A DNA stretch of 64,000 bases from Mesorhizobium sp. B2-7-1 (GTDB taxonomy: Bacteria > Pseudomonadota > Alphaproteobacteria > Rhizobiales > Rhizobiaceae). Under the pieces are notes generated by a model that was given only the letters and a program-made list of their open reading frames with translations, was not told the origin of the DNA and searched no databases. Shown piece by piece: positions 34,862 through 44,809 of this stretch (positions within the stretch are counted from its first letter, which is position 1; the number at the start of each line of letters is the position of its first letter). The stretch spans positions 175,910 through 239,909 of the forward strand of contig NZ_VFUA01000001.1 in assembly GCF_006440735.1 (NCBI RefSeq). The letters are read 5' to 3'. The position numbers were made by a program, and so were the translations under genes.

Positions 34862-35371
34862 ATGTTCGCTGCAACGGCAATCGACACAAGCAACAAGCCG
34901 GCCTTCTACAAGGAGTTGGCCACGCAATTGAAAGCGCTGCTGGAAGGCGAGGGCGATTCCATCGCCAATGCGGCCAACACGGCGGCGCTGATCTACCAGA
35001 TGGTGCCCGACCTCAACTGGGCCGGCTTCTATTTCCTCGCCTCCGAGGACGAGCTGGTGCTCGGACCCTTCCAGGGCAAGCCGGCCTGCGTTCGCATTGC
35101 CGTCGGCAAGGGCGTCTGCGGCAAGGCCATCGAGCTCGACATGTCTATGCTGGTCAAGGACGTCAACGACTTTCCCGGCCACATCGCCTGCGACGCCGAT
35201 TCGCGTTCGGAGCTGGTCGTGCTTCTGCGCGATGCCGAGGGCGCGTTCGGCGTGCTCGACCTTGACAGTCCGCTGCCCGGCCGCTTCGACAAGGAAGACC
35301 AGGCAGGCATCGAGAAGCTCGCCGCGATCTATGTCGCGGCGTGCGAGTTCGAGGATGATGGCGAGGACTGA
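34862..35371 (+). CDS. msrC: Free methionine-(R)-sulfoxide reductase (GAF domain)
   Basis: 169-aa single GAF-domain protein that reduces free L-methionine-R-sulfoxide. The three functional cysteines are Cys76, Cys86 and Cys110; their 10- and 24-residue spacing equals that of Cys84, Cys94 and Cys118 in E. coli fRMsr. Other family signatures are LNWAGFYF and LGPFQGKPAC. The start at 34862 follows GGAGA. It is divergent from the Nudix gene. An antioxidant role is expected. Confidence 0.93.
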   Translation: MFAATAIDTSNKPAFYKELATQLKALLEGEGDSIANAANTAALIYQMVPDLNWAGFYFLASEDELVLGPFQGKPACVRIAVGKGVCGKAIELDMSMLVKDVNDFPGHIACDADSRSELVVLLRDAEGAFGVLDLDSPLPGRFDKEDQAGIEKLAAIYVAACEFEDDGED

Positions 35372-35396
35372 GAGGTGAGGCCGGTCTCGGCCTGCC

Positions 35397-36458
35397 TCAG
35401 ACGAGCTTCACCAGTGTCAGGCTGAAAGCCGCGATGAAGACGAAGGCCGAGAAGGCAAGCATCAGCGGGCGCAGGCCGCGCGAGCGCAGCTGTGAGATGT
35501 CGGCGTGAAGGCCCATGGCGGCGAGCCCCATGGTCAGCATGATCTGTGCTGCGAGGGCAATCGCCGAATGGATCTGCACCGGGATATCGACCAGGCTGTT
35601 CACCGCCACGACCGCGACGAAAGCCGCGACGAACCAGGGCATCGGCGGCTTTGCGCCGGAAGCGTCGGTGCTGCCGCGCCGCGCCATGACGCCGAGCGCG
35701 ATGACCATGGGCGCCAGCATCGCGACGCGTGTCAGCTTGGCGACGGTCGCCGTCTCGCCGGCAAAAGTGCCGTTCTGGAAGCCGGCGCCGATGACCTGCG
35801 CCACCTCGTGGATCGAGGCTCCCGCCCAGAGACCGAACCCGTGCTGGTCGAGCCCCAGGACGGGCGCCAGCAGCGGGAAGCCGAGCATGGCGACGGTGCC
35901 GAACAGCGTGATCGCGGCAACGGCATAGGTGACATCCTCGTCGCGCGCGTCGGTGACGATGTTGGTGGCGACGATTGCCGAAGCGCCGCAGATGGAGGTG
36001 CCGGCGGCGATCAGCTGCGCGAGCTTGCGGTCGACGCCGATCAGCCGGCCGAGCGTGACGGTGAACAGGAAGGTGGCGCCGAGCGTGGCCGCGACGATGC
36101 CTACCCCGCCAAGACCGATGCCCGCCACCTGGCCGAGCGTCAGCTGGAAGCCGAGCAGCACGATGGCGAAGCGCAGCAGGCGCTTTTGCGAAAAGGCGAT
36201 GCCGGCCTTGGCATGGGCGGGCAGGCCGAGCACGTTGGAATAAATCATGCCGGCGACGACGGCCAGAATCATCGGGCTGAACAGAGTGAGGCCGGAGAAG
36301 CCGCGCGCAGAATAGGCGACGCTGGTGATCATCGCCACGAGCACCAGTCCCGGCAAAATGCCGGCCGAGATAGCAGTTAGGGCGGGGCCTTTGCGCCCGG
36401 TCGTGGCCGGGGTCAGGCCATTTGGAAGATCGTTCGCGGTGGCGGGCAGGAAGGACAA
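35397..36458 (-). CDS. YeiH/UPF0324 family membrane protein (putative sulfate exporter)
   Basis: 353-aa polytopic protein with about ten hydrophobic segments. Family hallmarks: [13 protein letters not shown] and [16 protein letters not shown], with a C-terminal GLAAMGL stretch. Members of the YeiH family are annotated as putative sulfate exporters, but direct evidence is thin. No ATG is available; the TTG at 36458 has GGAG at a suitable distance, and an alternative TTG at 36515 would add 19 residues. The gene lies next to, but convergent in interest with nothing obvious; it is transcribed toward msrC. Confidence 0.82.
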   Translation of the reverse strand: MSFLPATANDLPNGLTPATTGRKGPALTAISAGILPGLVLVAMITSVAYSARGFSGLTLFSPMILAVVAGMIYSNVLGLPAHAKAGIAFSQKRLLRFAIVLLGFQLTLGQVAGIGLGGVGIVAATLGATFLFTVTLGRLIGVDRKLAQLIAAGTSICGASAIVATNIVTDARDEDVTYAVAAITLFGTVAMLGFPLLAPVLGLDQHGFGLWAGASIHEVAQVIGAGFQNGTFAGETATVAKLTRVAMLAPMVIALGVMARRGSTDASGAKPPMPWFVAAFVAVVAVNSLVDIPVQIHSAIALAAQIMLTMGLAAMGLHADISQLRSRGLRPLMLAFSAFVFIAAFSLTLVKLV

Positions 36459-36583
36459 TTCAATTCTCCAGGCGCTTTCGCCGCCGGAATGCCATTCCAG
36501 AACCAATCCTTCCAACGAATTATTCGAGTTACAATGATCGATTTTTACGAACGATTGATCTTGAACCGATCAGATGTTCGAGC

Positions 36584-37174
36584 TTACGCCTCGATGCCGG
36601 GTATCTGCAGGCAGACATAGCGCCAGCAGATCCTGCGTGCCCGTTCCAGGTCCTCTTCCTCATACTCGCCCGCATTCTGCCAGAAGAAGCCGTCGATGAG
36701 GGCCGCGATGCCGTCGACGATATCGTCGACCTGATCCGCCGGAACCAGCCTCCTGACGGCATAGCGGATGTTGGAGACGAAGCGCGCGCCGGTCAGGTGG
36801 TAAAGGTGCTTGATGCGCGGTTCAGTCTGAGCGGCGATCATGAATTGCATCCACATCGCTGCCCGCTTGGGCGCTCCGAGATGTCGCGGCGCGAACGATC
36901 CGTCGACAATCGCCCTCAGCCGCTGGGCGGGCGTCGGATTGGCAGGCGCCAATCGCATGATGTCCTGGCGAAACAGGTTCGACAGGCTGCGCATGGCGAG
37001 CGCGATAAGCTCTTCCTTGCTGTCGAAATAGTGGTTGACCAATCCTGCCGACATGCCGGCACGCCGGGCGATCACGGCCATCGTGGCGCCGGGCATGCCT
37101 TCCTCGGAGATGACGGCGATCGCGGCGTCCATCAGCTCGTCGCGCCGCATCGCCTTGATGGATCGTTTTGCCAT
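36584..37174 (-). CDS. TetR-family regulator (BetI-like)
   Basis: 196-aa repressor. The N-terminal helix-turn-helix covers RRDELMDAAIAVI through ATMAVIARRAGMSAGLVNHYFDSKEELI, which is close to the BetI subgroup; the C-terminal domain has KRAAMWMQFMIAAQTEP and IDGFFWQ. The ATG at 37174 has AGAGG upstream. It is divergent from the CocE hydrolase-ABC operon with a 24-bp palindrome between them, so it most likely represses itself and that operon until the transported compound binds. Confidence 0.88.
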   Translation of the reverse strand: MAKRSIKAMRRDELMDAAIAVISEEGMPGATMAVIARRAGMSAGLVNHYFDSKEELIALAMRSLSNLFRQDIMRLAPANPTPAQRLRAIVDGSFAPRHLGAPKRAAMWMQFMIAAQTEPRIKHLYHLTGARFVSNIRYAVRRLVPADQVDDIVDGIAALIDGFFWQNAGEYEEEDLERARRICWRYVCLQIPGIEA

Positions 37175-37193
37175 TGCATTGCCTCTGCGTTGG

Positions 37194-37217
37194 TATATTG
37201 ATTGGCTATTCAATATA
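37194..37217. promoter_or_regulatory. Putative TetR operator
   Basis: Perfect inverted repeat TATATTGA (37194-37201) / TCAATATA (37210-37217) with an 8-base spacer, in the short gap between the TetR gene and the divergent hydrolase gene. AT-rich arms of this kind in a GC-rich genome suit an operator overlapping both promoters. Confidence 0.7.
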
Positions 37218-37250
37218 TTATATCGTCATTTAATCCAAGCCGGAGTCCTC

Positions 37251-39274
37251 ATGCCCAGCGTCGCCATTTCCGGGGTCAGAACGGTCGAAACCCATTGGAT
37301 TCCGCTAAGCGACGGCCGCAAGCTGGCCGCCCGCCTGTTTCTGCCGGAAGACGCCGAGAAAAACCCCGTCCCGGTAATCCTCGAATACATACCGTATCGC
37401 CGCCGCGACGGCACGCGCACCGGCGACGAGGAGATGCATCTTTTCTTTGCCGGTCATGGTTACGCCAGCGCCCGCGTCGACATCGCCGGCATGGGCGATT
37501 CCGACGGTTTGCTGGACGACGAATACGTCCGGCGCGAGCAGGACGATGCGCTGGAGATCCTCGACAACCTGTGTTCCCAGCCTTGGTGCAGCGGCGTCGC
37601 CGGCATGATCGGCAACAGCTGGGGCGGCTTCAGCGGCCTGCAGGTCGCGGCGCGCCGTCCGCCGCAATTGAAGGCGATCGTCACGTCCTGCTCCACCGAC
37701 GACCGATACGCCTGCGACGCCCACTACAATGGCGGCCTGCTGATCAACGACAATTTCGGCTGGGGCGGAGCGCTGTTCGGCTATTCGGCGCTGCCGCCCG
37801 ATCCCGCCGTCGTCGGCGAGGATCGCTGGCGCGAAATGTGGAAGAGCCGGCTCGACGACCACAAGAACCACGCTGCCGAATGGCTGAAGCACCAGCGTCG
37901 CGACGCGTTCTGGAAACAGGGTTCTGTCTGCGAGGATTTCTCCGCCATCGAATGCGCCGTGCTCGCGGTCGGCGGCTATCTCGACGGCTACACCCAGACG
38001 ATCTTCAACCTGGTCGAAAATCTCGAGGCGCCCGCCAAGGGCCTATGCGGCCCCTGGGGCCATAAGGAGCCGAACTACGGCGTTCCGGGGCCTGCCGTCG
38101 GCTATCTGCAGGAATGCCTCCGCTGGTACGATCACTGGCTGAAAGGCATCGACAACGGTGTCGACAGCGATCCCGACATGCGGCTCTACCTGATGGACTA
38201 CGCCAGGCCACATTCGCATATGGATTTCCGGTCGGGCGGTGGCTGGGCCTGCCGCAATGGCCGGCGAAGCAGATCGGCGTCCGGACTTTCTGGCTGAACG
38301 GCGACGGCAGGCTCGCCGAGGCGCCTGATGCCGGCGGCATCAAGCCGGTGATCTCGTCGCCGCTGACGACGGGCGTGCAGGGGCAAGAATGGTGCCCTTA
38401 CGGCCAGGGTCGCATCTCCGCTGAAGGTGCGCGCGACCAGCGCGCCGACGATGGCGGTTCGCTTTGCTTCGACAGCGCCATGATGGACACCGATCTGCCG
38501 CTGACCGGCGTCTCGAAGATCAGGCTGCGCGTTGCCGCCGACAAGCCACAGGCGCAGGTCTGCGTCCGGCTGACCGATCTGGCGCCCGACGGAACTTCGT
38601 CCTTCGTCACCTTCGCGCTGCTCAACCTCACGCATCGCGACAGCCACGAATTCCCGGTGCCGCTGACGCCCGGTCGCTTCGAAGAGCTCGAACTGTCCCT
38701 CAAACCGGTGGCGCAGGTTATTCCCGCCGGTCACAGGCTGCGCGTGGCGATCTCTTCGTCCTATTGGCCGATGGCATGGCCGTCGCCGGAGCGCACCATC
38801 CTGACCTTCGATCCGTCAGGCTGTCGGCTCGACCTCGCGGTGCTGGCCAGCGAGGAGGGACTGGTCCCGGTGGCCTTCGCGGAGCCGCTTTGGGCCGAGC
38901 CCGGACCGGTGACGGTCAAGGAGCCGGCGCGCCAGTTGCGCTCGCTGACCACCGATCTGCCGACAGAACGCACCGAACTGACCGCGATGTCGGATGACGG
39001 GCGTTTCATCCTGGAGGATACCGGCACCGAGATCACGTCATGGCGCCGCAAGGTGTACGGTGTCTCCGGCGACGATCCGGCGAGCTGCGCCACCACCGTG
39101 ACGTGCCACGAGGAATTCACCCGGCCTGACTGGAACGCGCGCGTCGATTGCGAAATCAGCTTCAGCTGCGACCGCGACAATTTCTATGCTCGCGGCTGGG
39201 TCAAAGCCTATGAACGGGGAGCGATCTTCGCCGAACGGAACTATGACGAGGTCATTCCACGCGACTGCATGTGA
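37251..39274 (+). pseudogene. CocE/NonD family hydrolase, frameshifted
   Basis: About 674-aa serine hydrolase of the CocE/NonD (X-Pro dipeptidyl-peptidase S15) family. The first frame (to 38297) has nucleophile GNSWGG, acid GGYLDGY and His GPWGHKEP. The C-terminal jelly-roll domain continues in the -1 frame from about 38208-38225: YARPHSH in the first frame joins GFPVGRWLGLPQWP in the second, which then runs in full to 39274 (SSYWPMAWP and so on). All domains are intact apart from one missing base. It could be a genuine null allele, a programmed frameshift or a base-calling error. First gene of the ABC operon; ATG at 37251. Confidence 0.85.
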
Positions 39275-39310
39275 TCGACAGGCATATAACCAACAAAAAA
39301 GGGGAATGAA

Positions 39311-40852
39311 ATGCGCATGAAACTCGACCGCAGAACCTTCCTGGCGGGCTCATCGGCATTGGCGATCCTGCCTTACGCCCGCTTCGCCTTTGCCGCCGCC
39401 AGAACCAATCCGATCATCGCGCTCGACACGGATATCGGCAATCTCGACCCGGGCAACCGCGTCGGCACCACCGAAGGCAACATCATCCGCTCGGTCTGCC
39501 AGACGCTGGTTCGTTTCGAGCCGGGCAAGCTCACCTGGACGAACGACGCGGCCAAGGAGATCAAGCAGATTTCCGATACCGAGTTCGATTTCGAGCTCAA
39601 TCCGGGTCAAATGTTCACCGGCGGCTATGGCGAGATGACGGCGGACGACGTCAAATTCTCCTTCGACCGCTACATCAATGGCGACAAGAACGGCAAGAAA
39701 CTGACCTATGCCGATGACATGGAAGCGCTGAAGTCGGTCGAGGTCACCGGCAAATACACGGGCAAGCTCACCCTCAAGCATCCATCGGCGGCGCTGTGGC
39801 TGATCGGTATCTGCGACGCCTCGGGCGCAATTCTGTCGAAAAAGGCGACCGAAGAGCTCGGCGACAAGATCGCCACGACGCTGATCGGATCCGGTCCGAT
39901 GGTGCTCAGGGAATGGCGGCCGAAGGAACAGTTCGTGCTTGCCGCGAACCCCGACTACAAGGGCCCGTACAAGGCGCATTTCGAGGAGATCACCGGCAAG
40001 ATCATCCCGGAACACAAGACCTCGTTCCTGTCCTACCAGGCCAAGGAACTCGATTTCACCGCCTTCGATGCCGATCAGCTCGACACCGCCAAGGGGCTGG
40101 CGGACACCAAGGTCATCGATATCCCGGGCATCGACTACACCTGGATCGGCATCAACGTCGAAAAGGGTGATCTGGCTGACCTGAAGGTGCGCCAGGCGAT
40201 CCGCTGGGCGATCGATATCGACGCCATCATCCAGGGCGCCTATTCCGGCGCCACCTCGCGCGCCAAGACGCTGCTGGCGCCTGGCCTGCTCGGCAACTGG
40301 GCCGACGCGCCGCTCTACAACCGTGACGTCGCCAAGGCCCAGCAACTGCTGAGCGAGGCTGGCAAGTCCAACCTGACTTTCACCTTCACTTGCCTCAACG
40401 ACGCCACGTCGCTGGCCGTCGCTCAGATCGTCCAGGCCAATCTTGCCGAGGTCGGCATCACCATCAACATCAACGCCATGGATTCAGGCGCCTACTGGGC
40501 GCTCGGCGCCGATAATGCCAGCAAGGACCTCGAGCTGACGCTCATCCCCTATACGTCCAAATTCGATCCGAGCTTCCAGACACAGTGGTTCCTGGCCAGC
40601 CAGATCGGCCTGTGGAACTGGCAACGCTGGAACAGCCCGGAATTCGACAAGCTGCATCAGGAAGGGTTGGAAACGCTGGATAAAGCCAAGCGCGAGGAAA
40701 TCTATATCAAGATGCAGAAACTGCTCGATGAATCGGTCTCGTGCATCTGGATCACCCATGGCCGCAACTTCTTTGTCGATGCGACCTGGCTGAAGCCGAT
40801 GTTCCTTCCCAACGGCAAGGATTGGCAGTTCGAGTTCTTCGACAAGGCGTGA
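39311..40852 (+). CDS. ABC transporter solute-binding protein, family 5, Tat-exported
   Basis: 513-aa periplasmic receptor (SBP_bac_5). The N-terminus carries a twin-arginine motif, DRRTFLAGSSALAIL, with cleavage expected near FAFAA. Family features: TADDVKFSFDRY, GSGPMVLREW and KVRQAIRWAIDIDAI. The ATG follows AAAAGGGGAA. It lies 36 bases after the hydrolase and feeds the two permeases and two ATPases downstream. Ligand unknown; a substrate for the CocE-type hydrolase is a reasonable guess. Confidence 0.92.
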   Translation: MRMKLDRRTFLAGSSALAILPYARFAFAAARTNPIIALDTDIGNLDPGNRVGTTEGNIIRSVCQTLVRFEPGKLTWTNDAAKEIKQISDTEFDFELNPGQMFTGGYGEMTADDVKFSFDRYINGDKNGKKLTYADDMEALKSVEVTGKYTGKLTLKHPSAALWLIGICDASGAILSKKATEELGDKIATTLIGSGPMVLREWRPKEQFVLAANPDYKGPYKAHFEEITGKIIPEHKTSFLSYQAKELDFTAFDADQLDTAKGLADTKVIDIPGIDYTWIGINVEKGDLADLKVRQAIRWAIDIDAIIQGAYSGATSRAKTLLAPGLLGNWADAPLYNRDVAKAQQLLSEAGKSNLTFTFTCLNDATSLAVAQIVQANLAEVGITININAMDSGAYWALGADNASKDLELTLIPYTSKFDPSFQTQWFLASQIGLWNWQRWNSPEFDKLHQEGLETLDKAKREEIYIKMQKLLDESVSCIWITHGRNFFVDATWLKPMFLPNGKDWQFEFFDKA

Positions 40853-40940
40853 GGGCGACCGAGCAATCCAGGAAAAGTGTGAAACGACTTTCTGCCCGGA
40901 AACGGTCGGGCTCGGCGCCTTCGCCGTAGCCTTCCGTCCG
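40853..40940. repeat. Degenerate copy of the rhizobial mosaic palindrome
   Basis: GGAAAAGTGTGAAACG near 40871 matches the core of the element at 3655, followed by a GTCCGGGACAACGTCGGAC palindrome. It sits between the binding protein and the permease genes and may reduce read-through, so that the receptor is made in excess. Confidence 0.5.
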
Positions 40941-40989
40941 GGACAACGTCGGACAAGAGAAAAGCGATGGACCTGGAAGGGCCAGCCGG

Positions 40990-41955
40990 ATGACCAGATG
41001 GCAACGGACCGCCGCCTTCATCGCGACGCGGTTTGCTTCGGTGATGCTGACCATCGTCGGCGCCACGCTGCTCCTGTTCCTGATGGTGCGCCTGGTTCCG
41101 GGCGACTTCGCCTCGGTGATGCTCGGCCCACGCGCCACGCCGGATTTGCGCGCGCAGATCGTGCATGACATGGGCCTCGACCGTAGCCTGGCCGAACAAC
41201 TCTGGCTCTTCGTCAGCCACGCGGCGACGGGCAATTTCGGCGAGGATGTCGTCTCGCACCGGCCAATCCTCGATCTGGTGCTCGAGGTCATCCCCAACAC
41301 GCTGGCGCTGGCCTTCAGCGCGCTGGCGCTGGCGCTTGTCGTCGGCATCCCGATCGGCGTCATCGCCGCGCTGAAGCCCGGCTCGTGGCTGGACAGCGGC
41401 CTGGCGCTGCTGTCGATTTCCTTTATCACCACGCCGACGCTGGTGGTCTCGGTCGTGCTCTTCCTCGTCTTCGCCATCGGCTTGCACTGGCTGCCGGTGG
41501 CCGGCGCCGGCAATCCCGGCGACATCGTCGACCGCCTGCAGCATCTGGTGCTGCCCAGCGTGGCGCTGGCGCTGGGCTGGGTCGGCTATATTTCGCGGCT
41601 GGTGCGGGCAGCGCTGCTCGACACGCTGGCCGAGCTTCATGTGCGCACGCTGCGCGCCTATGGCGTTTCCGAATACCGCATCGTCGGCCTCTTCGCGCTG
41701 AAGCTCGCGCTGGTGCCGGTGGTGTCGATCCTGGGCATCGGGCTTGGCGACCTGATCGGCAGTTCGGTCGTGGTCGAGATCATCTTCGCGCGGCCGGGCA
41801 TCGGCAGCCTGATCTTCAACTCGATCGCGCAGCGCAACTATCCAGTGGTCCAGGCCTGCGTGGTCTTCATCGTCGCCTTCTACATCCTCGCCAATCTCGT
41901 GGTCGACATGATCAACGCGCTGCTTGATCCCCGTATTGCCGCGGGGCGCGGATGA
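40990..41955 (+). CDS. ABC transporter permease, DppB type
   Basis: 321-aa inner-membrane permease with six membrane segments; VRLVPGDFA near the N-terminus and the EAA-type loop RTLRAYGVSEYRIVGLFALK (about residues 214-233) mark the DppB/OppB family. GSSVVVEIIFARPGIG is the typical C-terminal element. Preceded by GGAAGGG. The stop overlaps the next permease by four bases. Confidence 0.94.
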   Translation: MTRWQRTAAFIATRFASVMLTIVGATLLLFLMVRLVPGDFASVMLGPRATPDLRAQIVHDMGLDRSLAEQLWLFVSHAATGNFGEDVVSHRPILDLVLEVIPNTLALAFSALALALVVGIPIGVIAALKPGSWLDSGLALLSISFITTPTLVVSVVLFLVFAIGLHWLPVAGAGNPGDIVDRLQHLVLPSVALALGWVGYISRLVRAALLDTLAELHVRTLRAYGVSEYRIVGLFALKLALVPVVSILGIGLGDLIGSSVVVEIIFARPGIGSLIFNSIAQRNYPVVQACVVFIVAFYILANLVVDMINALLDPRIAAGRG

Positions 41956-42794
41956 GCGAGGCGATTTGGGCGCTGAAGCGCATCTGCTCGGAACGCGACG
42001 GCCGCCTCGGCCTCGCCTTCACCATTGCCATCCTGGCGTTCGCGCTGCTCGGGCCATTGGTCAGTCCCGATCCCAATGTCCTCGACATCAAGGCGCGTTT
42101 CGCGGCGCCGGGCGTGGCGCATCTGCTCGGCACCGACAATCTCGGCCGCGACCTCCTGGCGCGCACCTCGGTCGGCACGCGCTATGCGCTGACGCTGGCG
42201 GTACTGATCGTCGTCATCTCGTCGGTGATCGGCTCGCTGATCGGCATTGTCGCAGGTGTTGCCGGCGGCTGGGTCGATCGCGCCGTGACGGCGGTCTTCG
42301 ATATCGTCAACGCCTTTCCGCCGCTGATCCTGGCCTTTGCGCTGATCGCGCTTTACGGCAAGGGCTCGGCCACCTTCGTGTTTCTTGTCACGGTCGTCTT
42401 CATCCCGCAATTCGGGCGCATGGCCCGGGCGCGGGCCCGCACCTTGCGCAATCTGAGCTTCATCGAGGCCGAGCGCATGCTGGCGGTGCATCCCGTGACG
42501 ATTGTCGTCAGGCACTATTTGCCCAACGTCGCCGGACCGATCATCGTTCTCGCCAGCATGAACCTGCCGGTCGTTATCGCCTTCGAGGCGTCCCTGTCCT
42601 TCCTCGGCTTTGGCGTGCAGCCGCCGAAATCCTCGCTCGGCACGCTGATCAAGGATGGTTTCGTGTCGATCAACCAATCCTGGTGGCCGACCATCACCGC
42701 AGCGCTGGTGCTGGCGGTCGCGACGCTCGGCGCCACCTTGCTTGGCGAAGCGTTGCGCCGTGTCATCGATCCCAAGTCGGCGGGGGCGCGCTGA
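41952..42794 (+). CDS. ABC transporter permease, DppC type
   Basis: 280-aa second permease subunit of the peptide/nickel class. It has LLGTDNLGRDLLARTSVGTR near the start, the DppC signature, and the EAA loop FIEAERMLAVHPVTIVVRHYLPN. Five to six hydrophobic segments. ATGA overlap with the upstream permease and TGATG overlap with the ATPase downstream. Confidence 0.94.
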   Translation: MSEAIWALKRICSERDGRLGLAFTIAILAFALLGPLVSPDPNVLDIKARFAAPGVAHLLGTDNLGRDLLARTSVGTRYALTLAVLIVVISSVIGSLIGIVAGVAGGWVDRAVTAVFDIVNAFPPLILAFALIALYGKGSATFVFLVTVVFIPQFGRMARARARTLRNLSFIEAERMLAVHPVTIVVRHYLPNVAGPIIVLASMNLPVVIAFEASLSFLGFGVQPPKSSLGTLIKDGFVSINQSWWPTITAALVLAVATLGATLLGEALRRVIDPKSAGAR

Positions 42795-43783
42795 TGGCGA
42801 TTTCGCTGCGCAATCTCTCGGTCGACTACAGCCTGCCGATCGGCACGGCGCATGCCTTGCGCGACGTGTCGCTGGACATCCAGAAGGGCGAGATGCTCGG
42901 CCTTGTCGGCGAATCCGGCAGCGGCAAATCGACGGTCGCCTTCGCGCTGATGGGACTGCTCGCCAACAATGCCAGGGTGACCTCGGGCACCGCCACCATC
43001 GAAGGCAGGCGGTTCGACCTGACTAGGCCAAATGCGACGGCACCCTTGCGCGGCCGCGGCATGGCGATGATCTTCCAGGATCCGATGCTGTCGCTCAATC
43101 CAGTCTTCACCATCGGCACGCAGCTGATCGAGGTGCTGCGCCGGCGCTCGCCCGCCAGCGACCGCAAGACCCGGATGGCCCAGGCCGAGGATGCGCTTGC
43201 GAAGGTGAAGCTCGGCAATCCGAAGCAGCGGATGGAACAGTATCCGCATGAACTCTCCGGCGGCATGCGCCAACGCGTGGTGATCGCCATGGCGCTGCTG
43301 TCGGAGCCGGCATTGCTGATCGCCGACGAACCGACCACGGCCCTCGACGTCACCGTCGAGGCGCAGATCATGCGCGAAATCATCGGTCTGCGTGATCGCA
43401 TCGGCTGCGCCGTGCTGCTGATCACGCACAGCCTGGGTCTGGTCACCGAGCATTGCGACCGCATTGCGGTGCTCTACGCCGGCGAGCGGCTGGAAAGCGG
43501 TTCGGTGCGGGACGTCCAGCGCCAGCCCGGCCATCCCTATACGCGCATGCTGTTCGACTGCGAGGTCCCGATCGACCGCGAGCGCCATGCCGACGCCGCT
43601 CAGAATCGCTTCACCGTCATCGCCGGGGAATTGCCCGATCCACGCAGGCGGCCGCCCGGCTGCATCTTCAACGGCCGCTGCGACGTCTCGTTCGAGGATT
43701 GCGCGAAGGTGGTCCCCGGCGACTATCCCGTTGCCGGAAACGCGGCGCATGCCGCCCGCTGCCTTCGGCTGGTGACGCCATGA
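42794..43783 (+). CDS. ABC transporter ATP-binding protein, DppD type
   Basis: 329-aa ATPase with Walker A GESGSGKST, Q-loop IFQDPMLSLNP, signature LSGGMRQR, Walker B LLIADEPT and H-loop ITHS. The C-terminus has the oligopeptide-ATPase extension with a Cys-rich motif (PPGCIFNGRCDVSFEDC), which in relatives binds an iron-sulfur cluster. It overlaps its neighbours on both sides. Confidence 0.94.
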   Translation: MAISLRNLSVDYSLPIGTAHALRDVSLDIQKGEMLGLVGESGSGKSTVAFALMGLLANNARVTSGTATIEGRRFDLTRPNATAPLRGRGMAMIFQDPMLSLNPVFTIGTQLIEVLRRRSPASDRKTRMAQAEDALAKVKLGNPKQRMEQYPHELSGGMRQRVVIAMALLSEPALLIADEPTTALDVTVEAQIMREIIGLRDRIGCAVLLITHSLGLVTEHCDRIAVLYAGERLESGSVRDVQRQPGHPYTRMLFDCEVPIDRERHADAAQNRFTVIAGELPDPRRRPPGCIFNGRCDVSFEDCAKVVPGDYPVAGNAAHAARCLRLVTP

Positions 43784-44544
43784 CCGATGCGATCGCTGTT
43801 CATGACGCGCAACTGCGCTTTGGCCAGACCGTGGCGCTGGAGGGCGTCTCGGTGTCGGTCCCTCAGGGCACATGCTTCGGCATCGTCGGCGAATCCGGAT
43901 CCGGCAAGACGACGCTGATGCGCGCCATGCTCGGCCTGCAGCGGCTGGACGCGGGCGAGATACGCATCCTCGGCACCCCTTTGCAGCAAGGGCGCGCCGC
44001 GCTCACGCGGCGCGCCCGCATTGTCCAGCCGATCTTCCAGGACCCAGCCGCCTCGTTGTCGCCGCGCAGCCGCATCCGCACGCTGATGAACGAAGTCGGC
44101 ACGGTGCTGAAAGAGCCGCATGCGGCGACGCATGAGCGTCTGCTGGTCATCCTGAAACGGCTCGGCCTGCCCGACAGTGTCATCGACAAATACCCGCATG
44201 AGATCAGCGGCGGGCAGGCGCGGCGGGTGGCGATCGCGCGCGCGCTCTTGATGAAGCCCTCCATCCTGATCGCGGACGAACCGACCGCCGGCCTCGACGT
44301 CTCCGTCCAGGGCGACCTGCTCAATCTGCTGCAGGACATCAGGCGCGCGCAGAACATCACGCTTGTCGTCATCAGCCACAATCTGGCGGTGGTGCGGTTG
44401 ATCGCCGAGAACGCCGTCGTGATGCGCGCGGGCAAGGTGGTGGAGATCGGCGAGGTGGGGGCGCTCTTCGGTGCGCCGCGCGAGGCCTATACGAAGGAAT
44501 TGCTGGCGGCCTGGCCGAGCGTGACGCACGCCGCATCGGTTTGA
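43780..44544 (+). CDS. ABC transporter ATP-binding protein, DppF type
   Basis: 254-aa second ATPase with Walker A GESGSGKTT, IFQDPAASLSPR, signature ISGGQARR, Walker B LIADEPTAGLD and H-loop ISHN. It is shorter than the DppD partner and lacks the Cys-rich C-terminal extension. The start overlaps the preceding stop (ATGA). Last gene of the operon. Confidence 0.94.
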   Translation: MTDAIAVHDAQLRFGQTVALEGVSVSVPQGTCFGIVGESGSGKTTLMRAMLGLQRLDAGEIRILGTPLQQGRAALTRRARIVQPIFQDPAASLSPRSRIRTLMNEVGTVLKEPHAATHERLLVILKRLGLPDSVIDKYPHEISGGQARRVAIARALLMKPSILIADEPTAGLDVSVQGDLLNLLQDIRRAQNITLVVISHNLAVVRLIAENAVVMRAGKVVEIGEVGALFGAPREAYTKELLAAWPSVTHAASV

Positions 44545-44771
44545 GGACATCCGCTCTGGATAATGTCCGGCCGCCTTGCCGACGGTTGGCCCAATGGCCG
44601 GACCGGGCGATGTCTTGACGCTCGCCGGTTCCTGCTCCAACCATGCCGCCATGTTTGCCGCTGTGCCTGCCGACACCAAGCGACGCTGCCTCCGCACAAT
44701 GCGAAGCGGCAGGCTGATCGCGCGACGACAAAACCCGACGACATAGTCCGGTTCGTTCGTTTCCCGCGCCA

Positions 44772-44793
44772 CCCGCCCGCCGGCGGGTTTTTC
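44772..44793 (+). terminator. Intrinsic terminator of the ABC operon
   Basis: ACCCGC (44772-44777) / GCGGGT (44784-44789), loop CCGCCG, then T5 to 44793. It lies just ahead of the acetyltransferase ribosome site. The rest of 44545-44809 shows no gene. Confidence 0.65.
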
Positions 44794-44809
44794 ATATCTG
44801 GAGCCTCTG

